From Siphonodentalium dalli (lineage: Eukaryota; Mollusca; Scaphopoda; Gadilida; Siphonodentaliidae): DNA of 64,000 bases. A program made the position numbers and the translations under genes. The DNA lies in contig CP136064.1 of NCBI GenBank assembly GCA_032622095.1, positions 51,218,073 through 51,282,072 on the forward strand. The letters are read 5' to 3'. Shown here piece by piece: positions 63,621 to 64,000 of this stretch. Positions within the stretch are counted from its first letter, which is position 1; each line of letters begins with the position of its first letter. The notes below the pieces were generated by a model. It did not search any database, was not told the DNA's origin, and was given only the letters and a program-made list of their open reading frames with translations.

Positions 63621-63884
63621 TTAAAAGCCATTCAGTGAGTTACGTTTCTGGAACTTCGACATGTTTGATTTCTAGGACGACGGGATTTCAGAAGATTGCG
63701 TAATAAATAGTTCCCAAATAAAAATGGGGCGCATGCTTGGTGTAGTAAAAGTTAGTAAGAATCGTAGTATTTAATATAGTATTTATAAAACAACATGATG
63801 GGAACGAATAATCAGTAATAAATATCGTTGATTGTTACAAACTCAAAGACGATGTCTCCTAAATTGCGCTGAGTAGATATAGAA
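63621..63884. other. no gene recognised
   Basis: Spacer; no structure seen. Confidence 0.4.
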
Positions 63885-64000
63885 GATCTACAACGAGTCC
63901 CCAGTTTATAGCGGAATTTACAAAACGAGTCCAGGCCTAATTTACTGGAAGAGTTTTGTAAATTCCGCTATAAACTGGGGGCTCGTTGTAGATTCTATTT
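63885..64000. repeat. foldback element, cut by the window end
   Basis: AGATCTACAACGAGTCCCCA and GTTTATAGCGGAATTTACAA (AAC) on the left pair with GTTTTGTAAATTCCGCTATA and AACTGGGGGCTCGTTGTAGA on the right. The loop is about 25 bases (GAGTCCAGGCCTAATTTACT). The outer boundary may lie beyond 64000. Confidence 0.75.

Overview
The window is eukaryotic nuclear DNA from an invertebrate, most likely a mollusc or another lophotrochozoan. It is AT-rich and has spliced exons with GT-AG introns, a tRNA-derived SINE, LINE remnants, and very many short palindromic DNA transposons. Several dispersed repeats are of the 'ATTTGGTATGGATGTT ... GGCCATAACTC' kind common in mollusc genomes. Lineage is an inference from repeat style only. 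There are no bacterial features, operons or CRISPR arrays.

Only one host gene can be identified securely. Plus-strand exons at 1693-1823, 2025-2142, 4411-4550 and 6908-7093 encode the C-terminal glycinamide ribonucleotide formyltransferase (PurN-like) part of GART, ending at a TGA at 7091-7093. Upstream exons lie outside the window. A weak candidate first coding exon sits at 31924-31986, a candidate transcript 3' end lies near 33037, and an unrecognised acidic, internally duplicated open region lies at 42099-42888.

The rest is a dense, nested community of non-autonomous elements. I use local labels. Family A (4 copies) has TTAA-flanked CCCTTTACCCAACA termini. Families B and C have different termini but carry the same roughly 70-bp self-complementary hairpin module as A. 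Family D (5 copies, about 490 bp) has TTAA|AGGCACGTG termini. Family E has TTAA|CCCTT(C/T)..TATAC termini. Family G has TTAA|AGGTACTCAA termini. Three elements with CAAGCCTTGAAATAG termini and 8-bp target duplications look hAT-like. One perfect TA|CAGTAATGCC palindrome looks mariner-like. H, I, J, F, K and L are further dispersed or foldback families. TTAA target duplications point to piggyBac-type mobilisation for A, C, D, E and G.

Layout: 1-7.9 kb GART exons, with elements in introns and the 3' flank; 8-16 kb dispersed and tandem repeats; 16-29 kb nested A/C/E/F/G/H/I/J copies; 29.3-33.1 kb the least repetitive stretch (SINE, candidate exon, candidate poly(A) signal); 33-40 kb G copies, element K and a LINE 3' end; 41-46 kb acidic ORF and a LINE reverse-transcriptase pseudogene split by a D element; 46-55 kb the D/E/F/I/J cluster; 55-57 kb G and H copies with tandem arrays; 59-60 kb a repeat related to 11.9-12.9 kb; 60.2-61.6 kb a 31-bp minisatellite followed by a 26-bp array; 62.6-64 kb foldbacks and the last A copy.

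The observations most worth a second look are: the palindromic module shared by elements with different ends; a pair of CGCTCTTTAT motifs held at about 42 bp spacing (52 in one copy) across otherwise unlike repeats; an internal empty site proving TTAA insertion; a perfect 70-bp inverted pair 1.7 kb apart; and a minisatellite whose 31-bp period cycles through three largely open frames.
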